Source: Mermis nigrescens
Taxonomy: Eukaryota > Nematoda > Enoplea > Mermithida > Mermithidae
Reading direction: 5' to 3'
Assembly: GCA_036768485.1 (NCBI GenBank)
Contig: JAVLUZ010000771.1
Location: 1-64,000, forward strand
Length of the DNA: 64,000 nucleotides
Positions 23,100 to 34,335 of this stretch are shown one piece after another. The notes under the pieces are model-generated. The model was not told the DNA's origin, searched no databases, and was given only the letters and a program-made list of their open reading frames with translations. The first letter of the stretch is position 1, and each line of letters opens with the position of its first letter. Both the position numbers and the translations under genes were made by a program.

Positions 23100-24020
23100 T
23101 CTATTTTTTTATTAGGTTGTGCGCTAAAATTTTGTACATATTTCCACAGCTTTAGTTTGCGTATATCCTTAAAATTTGTGCTATGCGAGAAAATGTAAAG
23201 TAAATTAGTATACTGGCGCTCTGCGCTCTGAAATTGTGTACATAACTTTGCAAATTGCTGCGACGAAAATTTGAACTGTCAACGGTAACCGCGGAATATA
23301 GTGCTATGTGAGAAAGTGTAAATACTTTGGTATATAGTTGCGCCAAACACTTCTGTACATAGCACAACTTAGGTTTATATGTCATGTTCTGAAAATTTGA
23401 ACAAGATCCATGATGCGGAATATGATAAGTGTAAAAATAAACTGGTATACTAACTAGACTGCGCGCTAAAATTCTGTACTCTTACAACCAAGGTTTGTAC
23501 ATCATATCCTGAATATTCAAGCAAAATCCGCCCATTGGTCTTGAATTATGCAAAACTGTAAACTAATGCTAGTATACTGTATGCTGCGTGTAAAATTTTG
23601 TACATAGCAACTATGTTTGTACATCATATCCTGAAAATTCGAACCAAAATCCGGCTAGTGATTCTTGGAATGAGTGCTATACAGTGTAAATAAAGTGGTA
23701 TACCTTCCAGACACAACACGCTAAAATTATACTTAGCACAACTAAGAGTTATACTGTAGGTATTTTCACAAAACTCTTGTAATAGTTTTTCTAATAGGAT
23801 ATTTATTCTACCCTTAAAATTTTAATCCAATCCGCCCTCTATTTCTAAAGTAATAGTAATATATAAGAAAGTGTAAAGTAAATTGGTATACTGTAGGCTG
23901 CGCGCTGAAATTCCGTACATAGCACAGCTAATGTCTATACATCAATTCCTGAAAATTTGAACAAAATCCGGCCATGGTTCTGAGTTAGGGAAAAGTGTAA
24001 ACTAATGCTGGTATATAGCC
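23100..24020. repeat. Inverse copy of the 130 bp tandem array, right arm
   Basis: Units carry ctgcgcgctaaaattctg and gaaaatttgaacaaaatccg, inverse to the left arm but more diverged and with fewer units. Confidence 0.85.
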
Positions 24021-24388
24021 GTGCTCCATCAAAATTTTTGTAATAGTTTGCTAATAGTGTTAATCCTAACCTTAAATTTCAATGATCTCCGACCGCTGGT
24101 TGTGAGTTATTTCAAGTTTTCCTCAGGAAATTTCCCCTAGGGAAATTTCCCCCATGAAATTTCCCCCATGGAAATTCCCCCTCCCTGGCCCTGGGCTGAC
24201 GCTCGCCCCCTCCCGAGCAGGTCCCTATGCTTAAGCACAGCATATGCTACAGCATTGCTCCCTGAGAAAAACCAGGAGCAGATTTTTACGTCCTCGCCTA
24301 TGCTATAACTTGCCTGGGCGATGTTATAACGTTGCGATCTAGGGAAGCAGGCCTAACTACTATTGACTCTAGTCTCTTTAGTGGTGTG

Positions 24389-24652
24389 CATGCGTGGGCT
24401 GCAAAAAAATTCTGGGGGGGGGGGGGGTGCAAGATTTTTTGAAGGTCAAAAAATGGCCTTTAAAATGAGTGATATGGCAATAAAAACACCATTTTTCGAC
24501 GTTTCTCATCAAGCACTATCCATTGGCATCAAAAAATTGCGAAAAAAACGAAAAAAATTTTCAGAAATTGAATTCTAGGGGGGTATTTTGATTTCTGGGG
24601 GGTATTTTGGTTTCGGGGGTCCATACCCCCCAAACCCCCACGCCTAGGTCAA
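24389..24652. mobile_element. hAT-type MITE, CAYACSTGGGC family
   Basis: It starts catgcgtgggctgc and holds the gatgccaatgga-type core in inverse orientation (catttttcgacg, ccattggcatc). Flanks are gtggtgtg and ttggtgtg (8 bp, one mismatch). It lies just outside the palindrome but inside the 10.2 kb hAT. Confidence 0.8.
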
Positions 24653-24695
24653 TTGGTGTGTGTATAAGCGTACATGAATTTTTTAGTAACAAGCA

Positions 24696-24877
24696 GGGGG
24701 CGGATTTAGGGGGGCGGCCGAAGCCCCCCATTGGCAAAATATTGCGCAAAATTAATAATTTTTAGCGATTTTTGACGATTTCCGGGTTAAAACGGCTAAT
24801 TTTTCCGCCCAAGTTAGAATTTCCCGCCCGCCTTCCTTAGGTACCGCCCCCCTTAAGAAAATCCCAGATCCGCCACT
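24696..24877. mobile_element. Short hAT derivative (about 180 bp)
   Basis: The left end is cagggggcggatttagg and the right end is agatccgccactg. The exact 8 bp TSD gtaacaag flanks it. It has the same termini as 5543-6297. Confidence 0.85.
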
Positions 24878-24973
24878 GGTAACAAGAGCCTATAGCCTGC
24901 TATAGTTGCTCAAATTTTTGTGGACTTTAAAATTGCCCAGGTCTTCTTTATAATTACGACAACATTAAGAAGA

Positions 24974-25386
24974 TGACTAAAGAAGAATTAATGGCCCAGT
25001 GTAAAAAATTTAAATTCGATTTGAACTGATCAGGCTGGCTCAGCAGATATTGATCCAAATGATCTTTGTAATGAATTGAGAATGTTCATCAATCTTATTC
25101 CATCAAAAACCACAGCAATAAATGTTCTAAAATTGATTCATGAAAACAATCTGGTTGATACGCTTCCTAATGTATCAGTGGCATTTCGAATTTTATTGAC
25201 TCTGGTGAACGAAGTTTCTCAAAATTGAAATTGACTAAAACCCATTTACGTTCAACAATGACGCGAAAACGCTTGAATAGTTTAGCCTTAATCTCAATTG
25301 AAAGAGATACAGCTGCTTCATTGGACTATTCTGAAATGATACAAGAATTTTCAAACATTAAATCTCGTAAAATTGCTTTTGTGTAA
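24974..25386 (+). pseudogene. hAT transposase C-terminal relic
   Basis: Plus-strand reading gives MTKEELMAQCKKFKFDLN, then, after a frame break, GSADIDPNDLCNELRMFINLIPSKTTAINVLKLIHENN...NVSVAFRILLTL. A second shift leads to SGERSFSKLKLTKTHLRSTMTRKRLNSLALISIERD and a stop at 25384. The last block is the hAT dimerisation region (ERSFSKLK...RLNSLAL), of the type found in ZMYM-like hAT transposases. Only about 135 codons remain, with at least two frameshifts. It lies just inside the right end of the 10.2 kb hAT, in the position expected for that element's own transposase. Confidence 0.85.
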
Positions 25387-25561
25387 TTTTTGATTGAAAA
25401 CATTGTGTAAAAATAAAGTAAGTCCTTACATAATGTACGGAGTACAATCTTGCAATTTTGAAAAAAAATGTTACTAAAAATGACCAATAAATTTTTGGGG
25501 ACCACCATTTTTGCTTTTGGCCCAGGGCCTCCAACTATCTAAGGCCGGGCCTGGTGCTAAT

Positions 25562-26278
25562 GTTCTTTGAGATCAAAGTAGCGTAGCATTCATAATCATA
25601 TTCGTATGTATGTATAGCAGAGCATAGAAAATATGAAGGTCAGCGCCGAAAAATTGTTAAGAGTGCCTTTTTGGGCCAAATACAATGGGTACATGTCAAA
25701 ATCACTGTTTCGACGTTTCGGACAATGCCCGTTCTTTCTACAACAAAAAAACGTGAAAAAAACATTCGAACAAATTTGAAAAAAGTTGTGTAAATACAAC
25801 GAAAAATGAGTAAATGGCGCGAGTGCCGAAAATTTGACACTTTTCAGTCAAAAGTTGGCTAAAAGTGCTTAAAAAGTACAGCTGTATTATTTCTTCGGAA
25901 AATCGACTATTCTGGGGGTCGTAGCCATTTTTACGGGGGTCAGTAGCCATTATATGGGGGTCAAAACCCTCCCCCGCGATTCCCGCACCAACAAGACGTC
26001 ATGTTCGTGACGACTGGTCCTTTAAAAAGAAGGAAAGATAGATAGTTTCAGTTGCAAGACAATAGTATCAAACTTATGAATAAATTCTTGCCATAGCGTA
26101 GAAAATAATGAGCTATCTGATGAAGCTGCTGTAAATTAAATCTTCTTATTATAGTGCTTGATTCACCAAAATACTCTATTTTTCATTAGCGAACTATCTC
26201 TTAAGCTTTTATATAATCATGTCTCCTCACTAAAGCTTCGAATACTCCTTATGAAAATAAAAAAGTTTGCAATTCCAG
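25562..26278. other. Intronic stretch with repeat fragments
   Basis: agcgccgaaaa modules (25640, 25823) and ctgggggtcgtagcc-type MITE debris occur before 25985. From about 26000 to the exon acceptor nothing is recognised. Confidence 0.4.
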
Positions 26279-26748
26279 AATTGCGAATGACGAAGTGCTA
26301 AAGAAAGTGTCAAAATATGAAAGCATTAGACGGGCGATTTTCGGATTGAGTCATCTTCGGCACTTGGATCGATCGTTCGATAAAAATTTAAGAAGTTCTA
26401 TTACTGATAATGATACTTCAAATTTGAATAAAACTGGAAACTCGAACTTTTCCAATCGTTATACCGTAGATACGAGATTTACAGAGAAACAAGAGACTGG
26501 ATCAAGTCCAGAGGTATTAGATGTATACGAAATTCATTCCGATCCACATATTTTTGATCGGCGTACCAAAAATCGTCAAAGTTGGTCAGAAGGAGGTAGA
26601 AGAATCTTGCTGACTGCATCTAAGGATCATAGAAAGTTATCAACATCGAATGACATGTTGTCTGGCTTAAAAGATAAGCGCTCAAAATCAGAAGCAAGAC
26701 CAATAGCAGCGCGAGAATCAAGCGAACGGTCTGGAAAAAGTCATTTAG
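26279..26748 (+). CDS. Candidate exon 2 of the pseudokinase gene
   Basis: The acceptor is attccag (26278). The first base completes a Lys codon from exon 1, and reading continues IANDEVLKKVSKYESIRRAIFGLSHLRHLDRSFDKNLRSSI...SGKSHL, ending at a donor taggtaat (26749). The 156 codons are rich in Ser, Arg, Lys and Asp with no hydrophobic core, consistent with a disordered linker before a kinase-like domain. The strong donor leaves one spare base, which does not fit the next exon (27834, phase 0). Either an intermediate exon is missing from my model or a weaker donor at 26760 is used. Confidence 0.5.
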
Positions 26749-26774
26749 GTAATATTTTTGTATCATTTAGTAAC

Positions 26775-26930
26775 CATACATGGGCAGCAAGAAAATTTTA
26801 AGGGTCTGGGTTGGGTGTAATCGCCAAAAATGTTACCGAAAATAGAATTTAGGGGTCTACAGTAATCTTCGGGGAGAGTCAACTTCTGCGGAGTTGTAAA
26901 CCTCCTCCAGATCCCCCACGCCCACGTATG
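26775..26930. mobile_element. hAT-type MITE, short CAYACSTGGGC subfamily
   Basis: It starts catacatgggcagcaag and ends cgcccacgtatg. The TSD is poor (ttagtaac against gtctttac). It begins 26 bases after the exon 2 donor. Confidence 0.7.
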
Positions 26931-27833
26931 GTCTTTACTATTGAACTCTCAATTCTTTTCTACCACACAAAAACGTAGCGGTGGGGGTCTCAAAATTAGA
27001 AGGGAAAACATTAAGTTTTACGAAAAAAAATCAAAGAAATCAAGAGCCAGAGCAGCCGAGTAATTGATAATTACATTTCAATACAGTTTGATTTATGGTG
27101 GCTCTCGCTCTGTTCTAACGTTTTAGCATTTTTGAAAACCACTACCGCTTTATTAAACTTGTTCAACCCGGCTAATTCATAGTGCAGAACAACCTACGTA
27201 CAAACCTACAACCTGACATGCACGTGGGGGTTCGGGGGTCTGCTGGACCACACAGAATGGAAAAATTTCTAGGAAAATCAGGCGAAATGAAGGACAAAAA
27301 TGGATGGAAAGAAAAAATTTTTAAAAGTGCTTGTGGAATCGACCTAAAACTGTGGATTAAAATAATTTTAACACGATTTTAGCATTTGTGCCAGTTTTTG
27401 AGGTCGCTTTAAAGAAATAAGCTCACTAATTGATCCCCAGGCCGACCATGGTTTGCATTTATGTCTACTACATACATCTATAAAAGAAAAGGTTGTTTTA
27501 CAACGCGAACTTTAGATCAGATAGTGACCAAAGCACTATCTTAAAACTTGATACTATTTCGTAATTTATATAACTACATGAAAATTATAAATCAGATAAA
27601 AACAATTGCATATCAATATGTATAGCTTTTTATTTAATTTAGAACCTTTTTCACTAGATTTTATATCGTATTCTATTAAATTAGCTTTATTGCCTGTTGT
27701 GTCACTCAAAGATTTGTAGCTGCGTTTATTGACTTATTTCGTAATTAGTATTGAGGACGTATGTATGTAGGTACATGGCTCCTAGAAGAGCGATAACTTT
27801 ATGAAAATAAAAATGCATTCTCTCAACATACAG
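26931..27833. other. Intronic stretch with one dispersed repeat
   Basis: About 27215-27470 belongs to a roughly 250 bp dispersed family (acatgcacgtgggggtt at one end, aaactgtggattaa inside, gaccatgg at the other). The remainder shows nothing recognisable. Confidence 0.5.
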
Positions 27834-28289
27834 GTTTGGCAGAATAAAAATAAGAGTTATTTTAGCATTCGTCGTACAGCTTCAGTTGACGGCGCCACAG
27901 AATTGAAGTTGATTCCATCAAAACAATTCAATTTCGCTAGAAAAAGTTCAAGCAATTATGGAAAACCAGAGTATCAGACATTGTCGCAAGAAGTCGAATG
28001 CTGGAATGAGGATTTGCAAGATGTGTTTGACAAGAATGATTGCAATAGGATTAGTGCGGTGTGTGTCGTGGAAAATTATGCAAAGATGATATCATTGCAA
28101 AGGCTGATCCTGGCTTCATTACGTCAACCAACTCTAGCTGACGATTGGATAAAGTCTTTAAATACACCAGTTAATCTAAAGAATTGGAAGTGGTCAGATT
28201 TCTTTATAAGAACGTCGTCACCTGTGTTATTGACTAAACACAGTGTTTTTTACGCTGGACAAATCGAATCTAATGCGGATATCAAAGAA
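27834..28289 (+). CDS. Candidate exon 3 of the pseudokinase gene
   Basis: Acceptor aacatacag (27833), donor gaagtaaac (28290), 152 codons, phase 0 at both ends. It reads VWQNKNKSYFSIRRTASVDGATELK...VECWNEDLQDVFDKNDCNRIS...WKWSDFFIRTSSPVLLTKHSVFYAGQIESNADIKE. The W-x-DF...P...VFYA stretch resembles the first strands of an NKF3-type kinase-like N-lobe. This is a weak match by eye, supported by the C-lobe exon further downstream. Confidence 0.5.
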
Positions 28290-29476
28290 GTAAACATATT
28301 TTCCTATTGCTGAATATCTTAAGCAATCAATCTGAAGAACCCAAGGGAAGTAATGGTGGTATGGCTAAAAACATTATTTTTTAACGTTTCTCATCGAGCA
28401 CTATCCATTGGCATCAAAAAATCGCGAAGAAAAAACAAAAAAAGTTCAAAAATTGAATTCTAGGGGGGCCATTTTGTTTTTTTGGGTATCCAGCCTTCCG
28501 GGGGGTACATATCCCCGACGCCCACGTGTGGTCACCAAACGTGGGAATCCGGTAGACCCCAAAAAATAGATGGATTATTGGAATTTAATTTTTGGCATTT
28601 TTTTAATTTTTGTCAATTTTACACCACCCAGACTCCGCCCTGAATTGTGTCTCCTCCCATGTATGAACGTCATTTCTTGTCTGTTCTTATGCTGCCTCTA
28701 TAGTCTGAAACATTGAATTCCACATTGTAGCTCAAGTCGCTGTAATCACATTTTCAGATTTTGTTCGCTGAAAATAGATCATTTATCCTTGATTTCCAAA
28801 TGAAAACTGATCCTTCACATTTTTCTTCAAAAATAAGCGTTTTCTTCGTCGTAAATAAATAAGATTGGCTTTTAGCAACTGGCCGATCTGTTGCGTACTT
28901 AATGACTTGCTTATTTGTAAAATTAACTTGTACTTATGTATATATTGCGAGGAGTGATAAAATACGAGCATATGCAGTAAACACATATTTTCGATTCCTT
29001 GACAGCAGAAATGCACGTAGACCCTAATAAAAATGGAAAATTTTGTGGGAAAATGAGGCGAAATGAAGGCCAAAAATGGATGAGAATTGAAAATTTTTTA
29101 ACCTTCAGATGGCTGTGGGCCCGGACCCAACTTCAAAATAAAATCGATATAGCTCAACGAATTTTGAAGATAACCAAAACGGTTCAGAACATTGAGATTG
29201 CCATCGTAGAAATGACAGAAATGACCAAAAAATGAGTTTTTGTCAAAAAAAAATTTTTGTCATTTAAAAATTTGGAATCCAAGATAAAGCAAATTAAATA
29301 TTCCTATATTATTCTACATTTTTCTCTACATTTTGAACTAAAAAATGTTATAATAAGTACAAATTCCGGCAGAGAACCATGAAAAATAAAAAAACAAATG
29401 CCTCAAAAGTGTGCGCGCGTCTCCGCACGTGCACATTTATGTAAAATTTAGTTTTTATTTTTTTATTCTTCTTCAG
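28290..29476. other. Intron with MITE fragments
   Basis: About 28370-28530 is a left-truncated CAYACSTGGGC MITE (ccattggcatc, gggggtacatatcc). About 28536-28665 is a short subfamily copy (caaacgtgggaatcc, cccatgtatg). About 29005-29120 is a fragment of the 250 bp gcacgt family. No gene is seen. Confidence 0.5.
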
Positions 29477-29620
29477 CGAAAATCAATGTTTCTAAAACAT
29501 TTTTTAGGTGCAAAATATAAAGAAATGAATATAGAACACTATACCCTTATCTCAGCCCCTAAAACTTTCTTCACTGGACAAAATGCAAAAAAAGAATTTC
29601 AACAAAGCACTCTTTTCAAA
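29477..29620 (+). CDS. Possible exon 4 of the pseudokinase gene
   Basis: The acceptor after a strong pyrimidine tract (ttattcttcttcag, ends 29476) is in phase 0, matching the end of exon 3. It reads RKSMFLKHFLGAKYKEMNIEHYTLISAPKTFFTGQNAKKEFQQSTLFK to a possible weak donor gtcaca (29621); the frame itself runs to a stop at 29668. Phase agreement and protein-like composition support it. The downstream junction to 40891 is not in phase, so another exon or a different donor is needed. Confidence 0.35.
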
Positions 29621-30164
29621 GTCACAAAAAACAATTTCTGCAGTTTAGGATCAGCTATTGTGGCATAAGCAATAACCTAATTGTCCAGTTATTGTTTATT
29701 ATTTTTCGTCGAATATTCACCAAGTTATTCAATTTTTTAGATTTTGTGTGTTTTCGCACAGCCAACCAAGGGTTAAAGTCCTTGACCATGACCAGAAACT
29801 GCGAAATAACGTATTTTTAGTGCTACTTTGGCATATATGCCACTTTTCGAGATCATTTTGGCTCAAAAAAGCGCCCTACTTCTGACCTCCCAGATTGGCT
29901 AACCTGATCTGCCATGCTTTGCACCTATGCCTGACAGTCTGATTACTCCTATTTCGAATCTTGCGAACCTTTTAACATTTTTCGTTTGATCTGATGGGCG
30001 CATTTCACTGTATAGGGTCAATATTCACATTTAATGCTTTTTCTTTCAGGATTGCCGACTGCTGAACGTTATATTTTTGGTAAGAAATCTGCTTGAATAT
30101 TAAGACTCATACCGCTCTTAGAATTTACTTCAGTTCCAATTTTTTTTCTGTCTTGATCATGCTT

Positions 30165-30169
<5 letters not shown>

Positions 30170-30262
<93 letters not shown>

Positions 30263-30282
30263 ATATATATATATATATATAT
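30170..30282. repeat. (TA)n microsatellite
   Basis: Over 100 bases of alternating t and a, ending exactly where the 10.6 kb palindromic element begins. Confidence 0.97.
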
Positions 30283-30283
30283 A

Positions 30284-31078
30284 CTAGCAAAAAATGTTTT
30301 AATGGAACGAAAGAGATGAATATACTTCGAATTGTGGATTATTAAGGATGCAAACGGAGGGGACTAGGAAAAAGCTACCTAAAGTCGCAAAATCTGCTAA
30401 AAATCACACTTTCTCTAAGCAACGCAAAAAATCGAAGTATATTCTGCGGCCATCGGATTAAAATAAATATTTAACCATAAAAATGATTGAAAAAGTAGCA
30501 CGTTATCTACGCAGTAGCTATGGGAAATAATATTGAGTAAAGTAACAGTCTGTCTAAGCTAATTGAATGTAATAGCAAACATCGATGCATCCAAGACAAT
30601 TGAAGAAAGTGTTGGTTTAAAACAGTAGGAAACGCGTAAGTTGACTTGAAAAAGGCTAAATGTAGGTACACTAGCATGCCCGCAACGGTTGTGTGCACTA
30701 ATCAATCGGCCCCTGCTTTGCTTGCTATAATGCTCATAACAAAATAAAACAACTTTGAATACAATACCACTTAGTTTCCTATTAATATGGATACGAAGCT
30801 AGTCAGCGTTGCTACTTGCCAGCATTTGAAAAAGTAAACATTATAGAATTCGTTTATACACTCTTATCTGAAACTTTGAAAATTATTTAAAACAGACACT
30901 TTTTTAGAGGCCGCCGAATATACTTCGATTTTTTTCGTTGCTTGGAGAAAGTGTGATTTTTAGCAGATTCTGCGACTTTAGGTAGCTTTTTCCTAGTCCC
31001 CTCCTTTTACATCCTTAATAATCCACAATTCCAAGTATATTCATCTTTTTTGTTCCATCGGAGCATTTTTCTTTGCTA
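30284..31078. repeat. Terminal module with its own inverted repeats, copy 1
   Basis: It starts ctagcaaaaaatg and ends ctttgctat, with arms of about 170 bp (gaatatacttcgaattgtgg, gtcgcaaaatctgctaaaaa and inverses). Copies 2 (40109-40875) and 3 (58298-59063) share the outer flank accctacttttaattagcatg on the inner side, so the module is part of, or an old insertion in, the larger repeat. Confidence 0.9.
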
Positions 31079-31480
31079 TTACCCTACTTTTAATTAGCAT
31101 GATTTGAGTACATCAGTCAGTAAACACATACAGTAATATGCCACAATAATGATAGCAGTCCAAGAGCGCGGAAAACAATATTGTTCTTAACATCAGCATT
31201 ATCCTTTTTAAACACGACAACCTTACACTATTTAAACAAACTTTTTCAGTATAAACTTTACGCAAATATCAAGTGTAAGGAACACGAACTCAGATTTGGA
31301 CGTAAAATATATATTAACAATATTAATATATTAACATATTAACAACAAATGAATAGTGCAAACTTTACACAACTACTAGGTGTAGAGAAAACTAACAGTC
31401 AGATTCCCAATTCTGATTTTACATAGAACATTTTGAGAAAAATTAAGCTTCCGCAAGGCTCTAGAGCTAAAGTTAATATG

Positions 31481-32020
31481 CAGTGTAAACTTTACACAAC
31501 CACAGAGCGAAAGATGATTTTAGTCGGATTCGTAATTCTAATATTACTCTGATGTTACGATTAAGATTTATGAAAAAATTGAGTCTCCACAATAACCGAG
31601 AACAAATAAACATCGGTTGTAAACTACTTTACACCACTATTGAGTGTAAGCAAACGCGCTCAACCGGCGTCTCACATTCGATTCATGGTACATTTTTAGA
31701 CTTTAGAAAAAATCAAGCTTCTGCAAGGCTCTATAACTAAAGTTAATATGCAGTGTAAACTTTACACAACCACAAGTGTAAAGAAAATTTCAGTCGGATT
31801 CGTAATTCTGATATTACTCTGATATTACGATCAACATTTGTGAAAAATTAAGTCTCCACAATGACCCGAGGAGAAATAAATATCAGATGTAAACCACTTT
31901 ACACCACTGTTGAGTGCAAACAAACTGGCGTATCACATTTGGTTTCTGGTTCATTTTTAGACTTGAGATTATGTCCAGACTCATAACCCAGAACTTGGCA
32001 GAAAAAACAAGACAGAAACA
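31481..32020. repeat. Tandem units of about 270 bp with gtgtaaactttacac
   Basis: cagtgtaaactttacacaac recurs at 31481 and 31751, each followed by gtcggattcgtaattct, then aagtctccacaat, then gtaaaccactttacacca. Diverged units of the same layout continue at 36.2-36.9 kb (inverse) and at 62.6-63.4 kb. Confidence 0.8.
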
Positions 32021-32602
32021 CGTATAAATCCCCCATTTTTTGACTTTACACCTCACGAAAAAGCTACATATTGATGTAAACAAGCGCAATTCGCTGTGAC
32101 GCGTACCCCTCAGAAAGTTCTTTATTTTTATCCTATTCGACCTCGCCCGACTTCTGAACAGAGAAAGTGGCGAACAAAAAAATGGACAAACACGTATTTT
32201 CCACTGTCCATCACATTGTAAACTTAAGGCCCCATTGAGTGTAAATAAATTCGGTTCGGGCCACTTTGTAGCCCTTTGATTGTAGTACGTTTGTACGTGC
32301 CAAACTTATGTTCCGCAAAATATTTGAGATGCTTTACGAATCAAAATACGAAAAACAAATTTTTTTTCTCCCATTTTACACCTCAGATTTCGAACTTTAC
32401 ACCCACATAAACAACTCCCAACTCATGACTGAAAAAGTTGGCAGAGAAATCTTGGACAAAATCTGTTTTTTTACTCATCCACTAGAGTGTAAAGTTTAAA
32501 CTCCTGGTACTAACTGCGTATTGATTGTAGAGAAGTTTGCTGGTGAGCACAAGATAGCCCTTAATCCGTAATACATTTCTCTCAGAAAAAATAACTTAAA
32601 AC

Positions 32603-33631
32603 TAGAGATGTGCCGGGGCCGCCATTTCTGCCGGGGCCGGGGCCGGGGCCTAGCCGGGGCCTAAAGTTGTACATTAAAACATGCTATTGAGATACCGAGT
32701 CGTGCGAATATGGCGCACTACTTAATGAACAATTGTTTGATTTTCTAAATACCGGGTCTACGAAGTTTTGGCGCCGCCATTTTGGCGACAGCAACTTATA
32801 AATTATTCTAATTAAATCAATTTTGAACAGTCACCTAGCAGTGGAGGGAATGGGGAGTCCAGACCCCCAAAATTCATAAAAAAAACCGGAAAAATAGGAC
32901 TTTTTACACGTTATTTTGTGCTATTTTTGGCCTTTTTTAGGCTTAGACCCCCAAAATTGGTGTTGGTCTCCCCAAATATGAGGGCCAGCTACGTGCCTGA
33001 TTTTGAAGCAATTTTAAAATAAATTATATATTCAGAAAGCAGGTTCTACAAGCTACAAAATAGCAACTAATAAGTCGTTTCGTTAAACTATAAAAACTAT
33101 CTTTTAGGTCCATTTCCTCTTTTTTCACAACACTTATCTGTTTACTCGCCGATTTTGATTCCCTTTATTTCTCCTCCACCAGTCAGCTTTTAATCAGAGA
33201 GGATATATTACTGAAATTGATTTCAAAATCAGATCATACATATTTGAGATATTTTTAAAAAAATTATTAGCCAGAAGTTTTCAACAAAAAATTCGAATAC
33301 TTTTTGTTTGTCACAATTTGTTCCTAATTTATTACCTCGATTCGAATTCGATCTGTCTGACGTACTTATTTGTCACTGGATTTCTTAAACGAGTATGCAA
33401 TACCTTAAAAATGACACATTCAGTGCTAATTTAAAATGCGTAGACTTTGATTATTAAAGGAAATTGCTAATGCTTTGAAACGAGTAACGATTTTTATGCT
33501 TTCTGACTCATAAAACGTCTCTTTTCGCAGTCATTGCATGCATTTTAATTATTTTTTGCAGCACCCCGGCCCCGGCGCCGGGCCGCCCTGGCCCCAGCCC
33601 GGGGCCGGGGCCGGGGCCTGGCACATCTCTA
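32603..33631. mobile_element. hAT derivative with GC-rich ends (1029 bp)
   Basis: The left end tagagatgtgccgggg and its inverse at the right end are followed by ccggggcc runs. The exact 8 bp TSD cttaaaac is at 32595-32602 and 33632-33639. It has no transposase. It sits in the left arm only of the 10.6 kb palindrome, so it inserted after the arms existed. Confidence 0.9.
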
Positions 33632-34254
33632 CTTAAAACTCATAACTGGAGTTGTTGGCAGACATAAACAAGTCGAAAACTCGACCGAAATGTGTCTTTT
33701 TACCCCCAGATTTTCGCACTCTTTACACTCCCATTCGAGAACTAAGGCGAAATTCAAAAAAACATAAAAAGCTTCATCTGCAGAATTCCTTCATCTACAA
33801 ATCTATGCTATTAAATTGTTTGAAGAGTCAATACTTGGTTGTCCACTAGCCCGGTAAAAAAACCCTAAAATTCGCTGTATGTTATAACGTTACGCCAAAA
33901 CTTTACACCTCCTTTACACAGTCAGTTTTGAGTGTAAAGAAAAACAAAAAGAACAGACAGCGAATTTTTTATTATCTTTCTTTTAAAAAAACCGCATCTC
34001 CCAGATGTGTCCTTTTATAGTTGTAGGGGGTGCACAGATTTGGGGGTACCCAAGTATATTATAGGTACGCGCTAACGCGGTACCTATGATCAAATACTTA
34101 CCCTAAAGTAAAATAGTAAACATAAATTTGGAGTTTTACAAAACGATAAATGAAGAAGCCAGCGGATTACTTAACCTAAATAGATGAATAAGTCAAATGA
34201 AGTGCATGGTTTTGCCAAAAGAATTTAAAAAATGAAAAAGTCAGTATTCAGAAG

Positions 34255-34335
34255 ATTTGAACCCATTATTCTTTTTTAAATCCACATGCGAGAACGGATA
34301 CGTCAGCCACTTGCACGAACTCAACATATCGGCGG
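34255..34335 (-). ncRNA. tRNA-like sequence, copy in left arm
   Basis: On the minus strand the A-box-like region is diverged (gtgcaagtggctgac) and a B-box-like ggttcaaatc follows. Related to 38949-39034 (plus) and about 61113-61190 (minus). The anticodon arm is three bases too long for a normal tRNA, so it is a tRNA-derived relic. Confidence 0.35.

Larger units (their letters stand above)
15727..24368. repeat. 8.6 kb inverted repeat (two arms of about 4.3 kb)
   Basis: Matching landmarks on opposite strands: cctgcttccctagatcgcaa (15743) with its inverse (24331-24351); attttgatggagca (about 16089) with 24022; the minisatellite 17.5 kb with 22.4-22.8 kb; ccaggattgctgacaaattc (18710) with 21800; ttctgaggtataagcc (19384) with 21210; and gaaacggtca (20201) with 20343. 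The axis is near 20277, with a short loop. The left arm is longer in its tandem repeats, and the right arm has an unmatched piece of about 380 bp at 22060-22440. I find no convincing coding frame in either arm. Confidence 0.92.
15368..25553. mobile_element. 10.2 kb hAT element carrying a giant palindrome
   Basis: The left terminus cagggccggccttaggg (15368) and the inverted right terminus ccaggcccggccttag (ending 25553) frame the block. The flanks gcgctaat (15359-15366) and gtgctaat (25554-25561) form an 8 bp TSD with one mismatch and one extra base at the left. Both ends also share a ggcccagggcc motif just inside. A hAT C-terminal relic lies near the right end (24974-25386), which fits a hAT transposon. 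The rest of the transposase is replaced by a palindrome (15727-24368) and smaller MITEs. It lies in an intron of the pseudokinase gene. Confidence 0.75.

Noticed and set aside
26295..26801. Treating 26295 as a gene start
   Set aside because: The first codon is GTG and the frame is open upstream to an acceptor at 26278, so it is an internal exon.
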